A stretch of 64,000 bases of DNA from Ancylostoma caninum. Its lineage: Eukaryota > Nematoda > Chromadorea > Rhabditida > Ancylostomatidae. The notes beneath the pieces are model-generated. The model had not been told where the DNA came from. It was given only the letters and a program-made list of their open reading frames with translations, and did no database searches. Shown here in pieces: positions 1 to 11,507 of the stretch. Positions within the stretch are counted from its first letter, which is position 1; every line of letters begins with the position of its first letter. A program made the translations under genes and the position numbers. The stretch lies in NCBI GenBank assembly GCA_037903475.1, contig JBAJFG010000057.1, positions 186,001-250,000 on the forward strand, in the 5' to 3' direction.

Positions 1-101
1 CCCAAGAGAGCCGCGCCGCGGTCTCGACTCTCGTCTACATACGTTTGGAGTTTCCTATACATATTTTTTATATATTATATTAGATTTTTAAACGCGGCTA
101 A

Positions 102-213
102 GCACATGATATAGAGTTTGAACACCCTGGATAGGCTTGAACTGGCCTATGAGATGATGGGGGCCATGTTGGGTGCGAAATATTGCGGTTCAATCCCCTT
201 GAAAACTACTAAC
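102..213 (+). pseudogene. Fragment of gene B (3' end), broken
   Basis: This stretch aligns with the last ~37 codons of the intact gene B at 13.5-13.6 kb. Shared runs include the LDTLD/LNTLD, LELTYEM/LELAYEM and LKT blocks. The copy has an in-frame TAG right after the first two aligned codons, and nothing upstream in the window matches the rest of the gene. I read it as a decayed, truncated paralogue from a tandem duplication; a MITE starts directly after it. The frame after the stop remains recognisable, so decay is not ancient. Confidence 0.75.
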
Positions 214-620
214 TAAAGGCAATGTGTCACCTCGTTCCATGGCCTGTGGATATCAGCATACTCTAGACCGTCTCATAATTCTGATTCCAATTATGTACGT
301 CATAACGCATAAAAGTGACGGAAACCCGTTTTCGAAGGGTCCGAAAGTGCCGTTCACAGGCCACTTGGGCGGAGCGGTCCGCGACCGTGTTGGCTGCCTG
401 CCACGGGTGCAGCGTTGGTCAACATGTCTTGACGTGTCTGATCGATGAGACCAGTAGCTTCACGCGTCCACTCGGCGCCACAAGCTGCTCCAAATCCCGT
501 CCCGAAAAACGTTCAAAAAAAGTTGTTCAAAGACCATTTTGTAACGTGGGTTCAGCGCGTCAAGGAGATTCAGAATCCACTAAAACGTCAAACACCAAAG
601 CGAGTTGACACACGCCTTTG
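214..620. mobile_element. MITE with TAAAGGCA terminal inverted repeats, copy 1
   Basis: The left end reads TAAAGGCAATGTGTCACCTC and the right end is its inverted counterpart with a few changes (CGAGTTGACACACGCCTTTG). A second copy in opposite orientation lies at 17,693-18,108 and shares internal blocks. No transposase is present, so it would be non-autonomous. A TA at the ends fits a Tc1/mariner-type target, but that assignment is inference. Confidence 0.8.
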
Positions 621-631
621 AAGGCAGCGAG

Positions 632-1270
632 CCACCTCAAGATCGTTTTTGAGATTTCAACGTTGAAAGAATTTCCAGGAGCTGATGATCGCAACGGTAT
701 ACGTGATTCTATGCAAGACTCCTAAAATAACACCATTTCCGAGGGCCCAATTTTTAAGGAGCCTTTGGGCGGAGCCGGAGGCGGAGTTAAGAAACATTCC
801 GAATAATTCACTCCAGGAAGCGCACCTCCTGAGGGAATTCGTATTCCTCGTGAGAGTTCCTCACCAACTTCCTAACAGAATAGAAACTGTCTTCCATTTG
901 TGGCTAAAGGAGTTCACGGTCGGAAAACCCTGTAAATTCGCCTTGGTTACGAAGCCATTGCGGGATTGCTGGGATTCCGCCCAAAGTACTTCCTCGCTCG
1001 TCGCAAATGGAGCGCCTTTTCTATCCTATTAGGGAGTAGATGAGGAACTCTCACAGAGAATACGAATTTATTCAGGAGGTGCGCTTCCTGAAGTGAATTA
1101 TTCGGAAAGTTTCTTAGCTCCGCCCTCGGCCCCGCCCAATTCCTCCTTGAAAAGTGGTGCTCGCAAATGGGGTTTCTCAGCAGTCCTGCATGGAATCGCT
1201 TATACCATTGTGATCGCCATCTCCTGGAGATTCTTTTAACACTGAAATCTCAAAAACGATCTTGAGGTGG
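632..1270. mobile_element. Foldback element with ~70-bp inverted ends
   Basis: The left end CCACCTCAAGATCGTTTTTG recurs in inverted form at the right end, and the match continues for about 70 bp with scattered changes. Inner blocks are also inverted: a segment near 815-860 pairs with one near 1,040-1,090. No coding potential is seen. Open frames here are incidental. Confidence 0.75.
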
Positions 1271-1522
1271 GACAGTGCTTTTGCAGTGAAACCTTTGCAT
1301 TTCTCCATTTTTTCCACGTTACACGCCAGCGTATATCCATTCATCACTTTAAGCGTCTTTGCTTTCTACATCACTATATACAGATACATATTTCGTCATT
1401 TGTTTCCAGCAATATGTAAGCCATTTTCACTCAAAATACTCTGTTAATCATATTTATCATTCATATGCCCTGTTGTTTGCATAGACGGATCAAAAATTGC
1501 TTAAGCTTCAAGCAGTACACAG

Positions 1523-3177
1523 CTAACAATATTCATGACAGAAAAACGAACATCTGCGTCCACGCCTTTCGTAGATGTAGACAGCTACGAAGATAAGAAC
1601 GCCGATTACGATGAACATTCCGAAGTACCCAAGCACCTGTAAACAACTTTTCAACCAGCTCTTCTGAATATGTATAGTAGCTCACGTTCTACCAACCAGC
1701 TTCCTGCTGGTTGGTAGAACGTGAGCTACTATACATATTCAGAAGAGAAAAAATTAAGCTGTTAATAAGAAAGGTCTGGCTTTTCCAAGTGATTGGCCTG
1801 ACTGTTGATATGCCCGACTTCACCAGATACCTATTGATGATGATGAGAACAAGAAATCAGAAGCAAGTGCATGCAAATTTTGACTATCTTGTAGATTATT
1901 TTCGGAAAACTAGGCGACCTCTTCTCCGGGGTACGAGGATTTCTGAGGCTCCGTCTGTCGCGTCTGTCACTGACATTTAGCGACTAACAGCGTCCGTTTT
2001 TGGTAGAAGAACCCAACTTTTCATCTCACGCTCTCTCTTCCCATCGCCACCTCCTACCCACGCCTACAACCAGCGATTTTTCAACCTACTAGCTGCCGTA
2101 CACGGCTTTGCTCGGGTGTTTTACTACCTTGGGTACATCTCACTGATGAGGCCAATTGCTATCACCGATATTATTATTATTATATATTATTATTATTATA
2201 TCATTAAATATCATATCATTTACCATTAAAATCTCCGTAATTTTGGTGATCAGCATGTTAGCGAAGCCCAGGTGACCCTTTCCCATCGACTTGTGGGCAA
2301 ATAGTTAGCAAAGCTATTTCGTGACACTGAATCCATGTATTTGTATGTGGTTGTCATATCCATACTCAGCGTATCGAAGTGGTTGTCATATTCATACTCA
2401 GCGTATCGAGGAACCCCAGGAGAGATGTCTTCACCGCTCCATTGGGCGGAAATGCCAAAAATCGATAAAGTCAATAAATCAAAATTTCGGGCGAAATGGT
2501 TGTCATATTCGTATTCAGCGTATCAAAAAATTCCAACAGACATGTCCTCACCGACCTCCGCGCAAAAATTGTGAAAAATCGATAAAATCGATAACCTAAT
2601 TGATAAGCTCAGATCAATAGTAGCCTTTAACCTCCGCCGGCTCCTTATGGACCTGCATGCAAAATTTGCAAAATTTGGTTCGGATCGGTTGATCCTCCGC
2701 GGTTTCTATTTGGAACATATAATACAAACAGACACACACAAACAAACTTTCACTTTTATATATACAGATGAATGTGAGAGTTTCTATAGGCAGTCCTCCA
2801 CGCGCATACTAGCGGTATTTCTCTTTATCAAAGGAAAGATCTATGTTACTCACAGTAAGGTTCATGCAACACTTGCCCTTCATTTCTCCACAGCAGTAGT
2901 AAGAGAAGTACCAAGTTGATTTTGGGCATTTCGTCCCAAGAAGTAAAATCGGACACCACTGCAAGCGTTTATGAATTCCAGATGCGTCTGCACCGTGGAG
3001 AGGCACTCACCCTATCGCCTTTGACGAAGCTGTTAAGAAAATTATCCTGAAATTAGTACGTTCGTTATGGTTCTAGCAAGAAACTAGGAGAAAAATTGTT
3101 TTTAAAGGAACTTACCATTGGAAATTACCACTTATAGGACTGCTAGCTAGTAGCTGGTCGTATCGCACGCGGATCTC
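1523..3177 (-). CDS. Gene C1: small Cys-rich single-pass membrane protein
   Basis: Four exon blocks on the minus strand match blocks of a second copy at 13.9-15.9 kb. They are 3116-3177 (EEIRVRYDQLLAS...), 3011-3046 (DNFLNSFVKGDR), 2854-2958 (Cys-rich, CPKSTWYFSYYCCG then KCC) and 1523-1636 (VLGYFGM, a hydrophobic helix IGVLIFVAVYIY, then RRGRRCSFFCHEYC and stop). The last three are bounded by CAG acceptors and GTGAGT donors and differ from the other copy mostly at third codon positions, so they are coding. The pattern (Cys motif with CC pairs, then one helix, then short basic/Cys tail) resembles Shisa/VOPP1/WBP1-type small membrane proteins; that link is weak. The 5' exon and signal peptide were not found. 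The phase between the first two blocks does not reconcile, so an exon or boundary is missing there. Confidence 0.6.
1659..1747. repeat. Perfect 42-bp palindrome with 5-nt loop
   Basis: 1659-1700 is exactly inverted in 1706-1747, separated by TTCCT. It sits in the last intron of gene C1, about 20 bp upstream (in gene sense) of the final exon's acceptor. The other C copy lacks it. A perfect hairpin of this length suggests a recent event. Confidence 0.95.
2040..2780. repeat. Repeat block resembling an RTE/SINE 3' region
   Basis: A unit around TGGTTGTCATATTCATACTC followed by AGCGTATC occurs three times (about 2348, 2381, 2498). The block is followed at 2728-2770 by a tail with CAGACACACACAAACAAAC and ATATATACAG, the kind of tail seen on RTE-type LINEs and their SINEs. 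A related head (GGCTTYGCTCGGGTGTTTTACT) occurs at 2109 and again at 3551. It lies in an intron of C1. No reverse transcriptase is seen, so the class is inference. Confidence 0.45.
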
Positions 3178-4811
3178 CTCATGTTTACACACATGCGAAG
3201 CGCTTCATATGCCAGGGAAATTTTCTTGTACTCTCTGAGTCATTTTCACTTTATCTAGTGTGAAAGTTAATTTATATTTTCAAATTAAATTTTGATGACC
3301 AGGGCTTTCTCAATGCTCGCAAATTTTCCCCCCGAGATTCTTCCCAGTCGTTTTCGTATCAGAAGCCTTTTCCTGGACAGAAGCTATCCAAAATACTCCA
3401 CTCGTGCAGTGATCAGCTTCAATTTGCCTGAATCCATGCACATCAGACGGCTAGTTCTGTTTATTTTGCTTGCAGATTGATTATTTTTTTGCATATGTTG
3501 CGGATCTTAGAAAGTAAAAAATTATTTATATTTACACCAGATGGCATGCTCGGCTTCGCTCGGGTGTTTTACTGCACTGGCTATCTCATACTGATGAAGG
3601 CAATATTTTTGTGATCAGTGTGTTAATAAACCCATCTATGTAACGGACCCTTTTCAACATACAATTAAAGGCAGCACTCACTGAAATTTTCACTTCTAGA
3701 ATGAGTCGCTTACTAGGTAGTCCGCCGCTGGACAATCGCAACAGTAAGTTGAACACCTTGAATGGCAGCCTACCTGCGAAGATACTGCCATGGACATATC
3801 TCCTCCTCTGGACATTAAAGTTCCGTAGCGCCAACTAACGCCCTTGACAAGGTGTGCGCATGTGGTTCAGCGGGGGCTTGTTTATGAAATTCGTACCATT
3901 CGCAGGATTCCGTGGCGGGACCCATCACGGAACACTCGTCCGCGCTGTGCACACGCATGAAATACAGCCATCATTTTCTGTGTTTTTCGCGTGTTTCACG
4001 TTACTTCATCGTTGTCAATGAGTTCATCGAACCCCGATATATAGCGAAATCTTCAACCCAAAGATTTCCGTGAGTGCTGCCTTGAAAAGCAGTGTCCAGG
4101 CAAAATTTTCGAGTATTCGGTTTCTGTGGTTCCTAGGCCAGTTTGGCTCCCTGATTCCAGCTACGAAACTTACAGATCAAAAAACCCTCGGAAAAACCCG
4201 TTTCTGAGACCCCTCTTAACTGATTCGGACGAGATGTCCGACGGCCCTCTCTCTCGTCAGAGAGGGCGCAGAGAAAATTTTCATCGATCGATAGCGCCCG
4301 TTCGCTGCCTCAGTTTTAGCCTCAATAAGTCAGTTTGTTTTCCTTCAAGGGTCCGTATCACTGCTGTAGCACTTTTTGAGCAGATTTTTAAGAAGAGATA
4401 TATTTCGATTATTGATGTTGTCGGCAATGTATGTTAACAGTGCAGAAACTGTCTTTTTCATAAAATAAGTTTTTCTTTTTTGCCGTTTCTTGGTATCATG
4501 GTCACTAATTGATGTGAAGGTCGAGATTGATTATCAAGATATTTCGCTGCCCGATCTACAGCATGTGAATAACCACTTCCCTAATGTGATCGTGGACACT
4601 CTCCCAAGTATTGACCCATAACCCCCGTACATCCAGGCTCATCTGAAACGAAGAACTGGAGTGTTGAGCAACAGTACCTGAATGTTTAGAACACATACAT
4701 GAACTTGAGATGCATACACGGAGATGAAACAAATCACAGTAGAGAAACACCGCCACAATCAGTCCGATATTTTCCAACGATGCTCCATGTTACACCAATT
4801 CCACGCGCGAA
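3178..4811. other. No gene seen; repeat head at 3540-3830
   Basis: Apart from a second copy of the GCTCGGGTGTTTTACT repeat head at 3551, I find no exon with splice borders or family resemblance. Open frames on both strands (up to 103 codons) have no splice context and look accidental. Confidence 0.4.
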
Positions 4812-6350
4812 ATGGCAGGCGCCGGGTGGGCGGGCTGGGCACTGAAGATGGGTTTGGGTACTGGGTCTAATGCGGATATCTCGCTTATTTCTGCGACTTT
4901 TTCGCTGAAACTTTGGCAATTGCCTATGGGGTCGACCCGCTATCATAATTTAATGAGCACTCAAGCTCAGACGTTTTGCCTGGACACTGCCTTTAAGGCG
5001 GCCCAGGCCATGCAATCATACTTGAAAGTCACCGGCAAACTGTTCGTTATATCTTTTGTTGCTAGCGGAGCTCGGCTGGCGATCTCAGTCTACGACGAAT
5101 GGACGATCGACGACGAGATCGAGACATTGGAGCAGATCGTTTACATCTTCGTGGAGGACTTGGATGACCCCAAATGTTCAAGCTCATCGCGAGCCGAAAC
5201 CAAAGAAGCACTCGGCTTTGCAAGGGAGCTTTTGGATGAGGAATATGACAGTAAAAACCGAAAGGAGAAAAAAAAACTCTCGTTACAATAGTGTGCATAG
5301 GTGGAGAGTACGCAGCAGTACGAGCAGCAGCAGTTGGCTTTGCTGGCGCTGAAGCCAGCCGGCGAAATGATGCGCCTTTGGGGTTGCGGGACATCTAATA
5401 CCCAATTCATTGGAGGGCGTGGCAGGCCAGACTCAAACAGCAGACAGTACGGATAAGAAGGCATTCCAAAACACTTGCCCACATAATTCAATTCAACAAG
5501 CTTGAAGCTGTTTGCATGACGGCCCATGTCGATCGAATCAGAAGACTTGCAGTAGAAGAAGTTCTAGCTGGGGCTATTTGTGGACTCCCTGCTGAGGTAC
5601 TTCTGCACTGATAAGCCCTAGCTGTTCTTCAGCAAGTTGGTTTGAATGGGATAAAGGTCCTATACAATTTTGGGATATTCATGGAACTGAGGCTTTTCCA
5701 AAATCTGAGACCCTTCGGCTGAACAACTGGATTGTCTTTGAACGTCAATTCATACAAGAAATGCCAAGAAGGACCATCCCATGCGCCCGCCGCGATTGGT
5801 CAGAAATGAAGCTGGGTATTAGATGTCCGTAAACGCGCCTTTGGTGGCCCAGTTGGTGCCGTCGCAGGTGCTGTTGCTTGGTGGTATTTTTGGAGCTGTG
5901 GTAGGGGCTAGAAGTGGAGAGTCGGGGGTGAAGAACTTCGAGTGCAATTCCGAGGCTCTGTCCACCCAAATGCACGGCTCATTGATCGAGTGGGGTGATG
6001 ACATCTAAGGCGAAGTTCTGGGTTTGAATGGAAACGCGTCGGTTGGCTACGATATGGTGGAACATGGCACGAACATGACGCTATTCGAGGTGATCCGAGT
6101 TGAGCAGGAGTATGAACAGGTAAAAGCTGGGCTCGGCCTGAATTCAGAGATTGGTTTCGGATTTGGCAGTGATGGTGTCAAAATTGAGGTACTGGGATTT
6201 GGGTTTTCTCCTAATCGCAGTGGGTTCGGTAATAGTTGCCTTTCTTTGTCAAATTCAAGACCTGGGCCCGCAGTCAAGTATCAGATCAGCTGATTGCAAT
6301 AGATCATGTCCCACCAAGTCAAGATTCGAAATGAACCCTTAATAAATTGA
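4812..6350 (+). pseudogene. Pseudogene of gene A
   Basis: The region 4,990-5,290 matches the middle of gene A: AMQSYLKVTGKLFV for TMQKLLRISGKALFV, IDDEIETLEQI for IDNEIEALEQI, and ARELLDEEYDSKN. A net +2 shift in a run of nine A at 5269-5277 breaks the frame; the continuation (IVCIGGEYAAV) is in another frame. About 430 bp of unrelated sequence (5,395-5,820) then interrupts the glycine-rich core. The C-terminal part resumes at 5,823 (VKNFECNSEALSTQMHGSLIEWG), hits an in-frame TAA at 6,006-6,008, continues as GEVLGLNGNASVG, and ends in a shortened VLGFGFS block. An AATAAA at about 6,340 matches a former poly(A) signal. The N-terminal portion does not align with gene A. Confidence 0.85.
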
Positions 6351-7228
6351 AGTTGTCGGAACTCGGATATTTTTGTGATAATGATAGATTGGGTTCGATG
6401 ATAATCTGTCACTTAAGGTTCAGTTCTCCTTGCTCGTCTACAGCTCAAGGAAGAAGACTCAACTGTTAAAATCTGCTACTCACCTTTTTTTCTGATTCGT
6501 TCTCCGAGCTTATATCATCAAAACATAGGCTCAAGTTCGTTCATTGTTCCTTCTTCACAGAAATGGTGGATTTACCGCTCCACGGTCCGCACATTCTCGA
6601 AGTTGTAGAGTATAATGTAGCGAAATATAACAGATTAGTATACGTGCTGTTACAAGAGGATACTGACAGTGGCGGACGGAGGGGGGCGCCCACCCTCCCG
6701 CCCACTTTCTGCGTCCGCCATTGGATACTGAAGAACGTTCATATGATAAGAAATTGAAACAGAGCTCAAACTTAATAGGTAAAAATGTGCAGGGAGAACG
6801 TGCCATTGTTATGTGCTAATTTGGCAGTTGCGCTAAAAGCAGCTCAAATTGGACAGGCTCCACCAAACTTAATTAACACATTCGTGGCCTTACGTTTTTG
6901 GCATTGTGTGTCACATGGGTCTCACTTGTGCAAAAGCGTGGTAGGAATTTTTCCTCCGCCGTATAATACCCCGAATTTGCGCAAATCTAAACCCAATCTT
7001 TTTCTCTTTTGTGATCGTCAAGAGTGTTTCCAAATGTTTGTCGTCCATTCACTTGATACTGATTGCATTTTCTTTTTCATATGTATCGTTCTCTCTGGTG
7101 TATGTTTCAACCACACATTAAGAGATGTTTTAGGAAGATCTGCTCTGCCCAGTGCATGTATAGAAAGCTTGAATATTTGTTAGTATAACACTACATAGAA
7201 GTTTGCTAATTATGACTGCTCAGACAAA
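6351..7228. other. Intergenic, one micro-MITE
   Basis: Apart from the 57-bp element at 6667-6723 I see no gene. A 132-codon frame at 6785-7183 on the plus strand has no splice context and no family resemblance. Confidence 0.4.
6667..6723. mobile_element. 57-bp hAT-like micro-MITE with perfect 8-bp target duplication
   Basis: The ends CAGTGGCGGACG and CGTCCGCCATTG are near-perfect inverted repeats. The flanks GATACTGA at 6659-6666 and 6724-6731 are identical, the 8-bp duplication typical of hAT elements. A 282-bp relative with the same ends is at 49,639-49,920. Confidence 0.9.
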
Positions 7229-7950
7229 TTGTTGGAAGGACCGCAGCAGAAAGAGTTCGCGCTCGTGTGGTTAAGAAGCGAGAGACGCAGAGATAAAAAT
7301 TTTCGGAAGGACCGCAGCAGAATAGATTTGTGTGGGGAAAGATTCGGAAGGACCGCAGCAGGAAACCGGAAGAACCGCAGCAGAATGTTTTCTGCTGCGG
7401 TTCTTCCGAGTGCAGAAGGACCGCAGCGGAAAACCGGAAAGACCGCAGCAGAAAGGAGGAGAGAGAGTGAGCGTTATTATACCCTTCTCATGTACGGAGC
7501 TCAGTTCTGTTGCGACCAACAAAAATCCAGTGGTTTCGAACTTCAGATGGGAAATTGGCTTCATGGGTATATCGGACCGTAGAACCAGTGACCCTCAGCG
7601 AGGTTGTCATTTTTGCGTGTGGTTACCGCCGCGTGGTCGTCCCACGGGAGTGGACTGGTTGCCAATGCAGTTCTGCGGGATTGGCGCGCACATCCCCGTA
7701 TCCAGTCGGAAAGACCGCAGTAGCTATTCGGAAGGACCGCAGCAGCTATTCGGAAGGACCGCGGCAGCTATTCGGAAGGACCGCAGCAGCTATTCGGAAG
7801 GACCGCAGCAGCTATTCGGAAGGACCGCAGCAGCTATTCGGAAGGGCCGCAGCAGCTATTCGGAAGGACCGCAGCAGGAAACCGGAAGGACCGCAGGTCA
7901 CCTGTCGGTTCTTCCGGTTTTCTGCTGCGGTCCTTCCGAAAAATTGTCTG
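7229..7950. repeat. GGAAGGACCGCAGCAG repeat cluster with 22-bp tandem array
   Basis: A core GGAAGGACCGCAGCAG is scattered from 7,233 and becomes a 22-bp tandem array at 7,707-7,882, about eight units with CTATT spacers. Inverted versions occur too: 7,361-7,409 forms a near-perfect hairpin, and the array ends against an inverted block at 7,908-7,940. Because 22 is not a multiple of three and the unit lacks stops, long frames run through it; these are not genes. Confidence 0.9.
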
Positions 7951-8315
7951 AGTGCTTCGCAGAAATATAACTCTGAAAGGAGCGTGCTCACCTCACGCAG
8001 TCCCACGCGTCGCACCATGCGTGTCAACCGGTTGAGCACATTGTCGCGAAGGTATTAAACATGAACAACAAGAGCATGTGTTTTCAGCCATAGATCCTGG
8101 ACAATAAAAGAATATATACAGGCAGGGCACAATTGCCGCTTACTTCCACTTGTAGATTACAACCCAACCGAATGTTCGCGCGTTCCACCCTGCTGAACAG
8201 GCGATAAGGGTGCCTGCTTAGAACTTCAAGACACGAACTGATAGGCAGATTTATCGTCCGAGACCTCTACAGTCGCCTTCGATGCGTACTGATTCCAAGT
8301 GCAGATATCGTATTG

Positions 8316-9665
8316 GATAGAACTGCACCGATGCAGCTCTCAGCAACATACAATACTGCTCACGGGATCGTGAAAACCGACGCGGTCGCACCGCGGAGTG
8401 CTCGCCGTCGCTTTACCAAATCGAATGATTACCAAATCGCTTTGATTGGTGCAGTTCTACAACTTCCATGGAATTGCACCAATCAAAGCGATTTGGTAAT
8501 CATTCGATTTGTCTCAGAGAGATCTTTCAGATGACCTGCTCATTGTCGAGGAAAACTTTAGGTTTACTGGTTTTCCAAGTTTTGTCCAAGTAATCGATGT
8601 TTCGATTGATGCCGTGTAATGGATAGGGCTAGTAGTAGTATAAACACGCAGCGATGAACTGGATTCCAAGCTTAGATCCGATTACATATTGTAAATAGAA
8701 GCAGAAACCCCCAAAGTCAAGCATCTTGGAGTTGATCTGGGCAAACTCCTCCCTAGTTCAAGAAAACCCAATTTTTGACGAAGTTGCTGGTAGCGCACAT
8801 TATTGCAACGGAGCGAGCAAACCTGAGCAAAGAAAGAATAACATATCCAAGACAACCCTTTGTGAGCTTTATGTTCTGCAAGTGCCGCCGCCGCAGGCCT
8901 ACTAGTCTCGATGTTACCCTTGTCCAAAATACAAACTCTTGTTGTGCCTTGTTAAAGCCTCGATGTTGAGGAATCCACTGTTCGCTAGTGAGATGAGCTA
9001 TGTAGAGAACTTCTAGGGAAGCCTTGTAAGGAACATTACGTGCATTTCGGGAAAGTGCCATTGAAGCAGTTCTACCTGTTATCACAAGTCTGGCCGCAAT
9101 CTTATAACCGTCTCTGGTAGCTCTGGATGAGCGTTGGAACAATGGAGGGATATGTTCCCTGAAAAAGGTTATGAAGAGCATATCTTGGGCCAGAACGAGA
9201 AATTTTCGAGAGGTACGATTTTTCAGCACTTTTAACCGCTTCAGGGCAACCAGGAGGACCCTGAACGTAGGGGAGCACAGCGCGATTTCCAGGTTCAACG
9301 CCTGTCCACGGTATTCTTTTTGCGAAATTTTTGATTTGATCAGAAAGTCTTTATTTGGGCCGACATATGAATTTTTCGAATAGTTACGAGTACTTTCTCG
9401 TGCTTCGTATCATTTTATGCATTAGATATCCATTAGTGGTCTAACTACGGTTTACTTGGACAAAACCAGTAAACCAAAAGTTTTCCTCAGCGGTGAGTGG
9501 GTCACCTAAAAGATCTCTTTCGTTACCAAATCGCTTTGATTGGTGCAGTTTTACGGAAGTTATAGCAAAGCGACGATGAGCGACGTCGACTCCACTGTGC
9601 GATCGTCGGTTTTCGCGATCCCGTAAGCAGTATTGTATTTGTTTCAAGCAACAGAGGATGCGGTG
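8316..9665. mobile_element. Composite foldback element with ~220-290-bp arms
   Basis: The left arm (8,316-8,605) and right arm (9,440-9,665) are inverted copies; shared blocks include ATACAATACTGCT, GGGATCG.GAAAACCGACG, ACCAAATCGCTTTGATTGGT and GGTTTACTGGTTTT. The left arm also holds its own perfect hairpin (8,417-8,453 against 8,475-8,511). The interior (8.6-9.4 kb) carries an open frame of 181 codons on the minus strand. Confidence 0.8.
8753..9298 (-). CDS. Unrecognised 181-codon open frame inside the foldback element
   Basis: A single uninterrupted frame fills most of the space between the inverted arms. It is rich in Arg, Leu, Ser and Phe and has no motif I recognise: no catalytic triad, zinc ligands or clear transmembrane pattern. 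In a window this size about one frame this long is expected by chance, so length alone is weak evidence. Its position as the sole long frame between two inverted arms is the only reason to keep it. No splice signals or trans-splice acceptor were identified at its start. Confidence 0.2.
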   Translation of the reverse strand: MNLEIALCSPTFRVLLVALKRLKVLKNRTSRKFLVLAQDMLFITFFREHIPPLFQRSSRATRDGYKIAARLVITGRTASMALSRNARNVPYKASLEVLYIAHLTSEQWIPQHRGFNKAQQEFVFWTRVTSRLVGLRRRHLQNIKLTKGCLGYVILSLLRFARSVAIMCATSNFVKNWVFLN

Positions 9666-11470
9666 ATACCGCAATGGGAAACACGTCATACACTGCACGA
9701 AAATCATTCTTGCAACACTGAACAGCGCCCATCTGATCTGCCGCGCCGCACCGCCCTTGCGGAGCAGAGCAACTGTGAGATGTGGTTGTCGAGTGTTGCC
9801 GGCTTTGATGTACATTTGTACGTTTTGCTCATTTTTCTCAATATTTTCGGAACAAAAACAAGGATATGAAGAAAATCGTGTGAAGCATCAGCGAAACGTC
9901 AACATCGCCAACACCGGGCAATAACAGCGTCCAGCTGCCCTGCTGCGCCGCATACATGATGCAGCGCGGCGAAGCAAGCGAGCGATTTTGTTTGATGCAA
10001 AAGTGTTTGACCGGCATGATATGTTTATTGATGATCGCTCGTATCACATGATTCAGGGAACAACATAGAGTTATTGGAAAAAATTGACTTTGTACGTACA
10101 CTTGAGGAAATGTCAAGAAGATGATGATAAATATTTGGTTGAGAAAATGTCAAAGTCCGTTTGAGCAATAACTGAGATTTTTAATGACAAAATTTTGAAA
10201 GAACGTTAGGAGCCTAAACCAAGGGATAGACGTTTTTCAAACCGGTGAGCCTTTGCCTTCTTTAACACAAGCGACGCGACCAATGCTCTTTCAACTTAGG
10301 ATATCAGGGGATATATTACACATACACGTCCTTAGTATCTCAAGAAAGTACCAGTAAACACCGTTTTTTGGAATTCTCGTAATTTCTGAGTCTTAAAAAT
10401 ACTTTCACTCGTCACTTAGAGCAAAGATCTTCTTTCAACCAAAATACTCGCACGCTCAGTTCTGTTCTGTCTTATCAATTTTATCTCCTTCAGTTCTGGC
10501 TGCAGTCTCGCTTCTGCAATGTCATCTTTTGTTCCTTCTTTTGATTTTTAAAAGAATTACTCGGCGCTGGTAGGGCCATGTGTCCAGACTTGGTCGCGAG
10601 AGATGCTTTATAAAGTGAATCTGAGCTTTTTATAATTTTTTAAATTTTTTTCAATTTATAGATGGAACAGTTTTGTAAACTGCTCCGGAAAGGATGTAAT
10701 ATGGGTACGTACTTAGAGCACATAGGTTGGAACGTCACGGAGTCAGCAACTCTGCCAATTAGTATTCTACCATGGACTGTTTTTGTATGCATATGCATAT
10801 TGGGTTGTAACCATTGCCTAGGGAAGCAATTCATGACGCGACTCGCATCTGTAGATACATGAAATGCTGATTAGTCTCTAATTTTCGAAATTTAAAGAAA
10901 TTCAGAGAATGACCTACTAAAATTGTGGTTATTCCTTCCCTCCATTGAATGACTTCAAGTAAGCAAAAACAGCAGAATCGCACCACACTTGTTGTTAGAC
11001 ATCTAGGGAATATTTGCTTTGCCACTGGGACGTATTCTTAAAAAAATAAAACCGACTAGTTCGAAGTTCCCTGAACTTGGGTAATCAAACCCAAGTTTTG
11101 GGTGTCAATCGAATTTTTATCCCCTGACCTGAGCTAAGACTCTGAAGAAGCTTTCTTTGGTACAGAAAAAATTTCAAAAACCTTGCAGAGGTCAGAATTC
11201 GGGTGAGTCGAGCGAAAGATGGCTAAGGTCATCGAGGCCAGCAATGGATACATCTCGGACGGAGATAATGTATCATAGATTTAAAATAATTCTTGTTCAA
11301 GCCCCCGCATTTATGTTTTTACGCACAGGTAAATTCGTGAATTCCTTTCCTTCTAGAAACTAAGAAAACAAGTTGTGATTCTGCTAGAATTTCTCAAGTA
11401 TTCACAATTGGTCACGCCCACATGGGAGGATCCTCAAATGTAACAAAACTTAATCTAAATCTATACATAT
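9666..11470. other. Intergenic region upstream of gene A
   Basis: No exon or repeat with clear structure was found. Short frames at 10.6-11.4 kb lack splice context. The segment before 11,500 would hold the promoter of gene A. Confidence 0.4.
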
Positions 11471-11507
11471 TTAGATTGTTGGTTCGGGTCGCTCTAATTG
11501 ATACAGG

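Noticed and set aside
7332..8058. Two overlapping frames of 212 and 182 codons
   Set aside because: Both are read-throughs of the 22-bp repeat array and its flanks.
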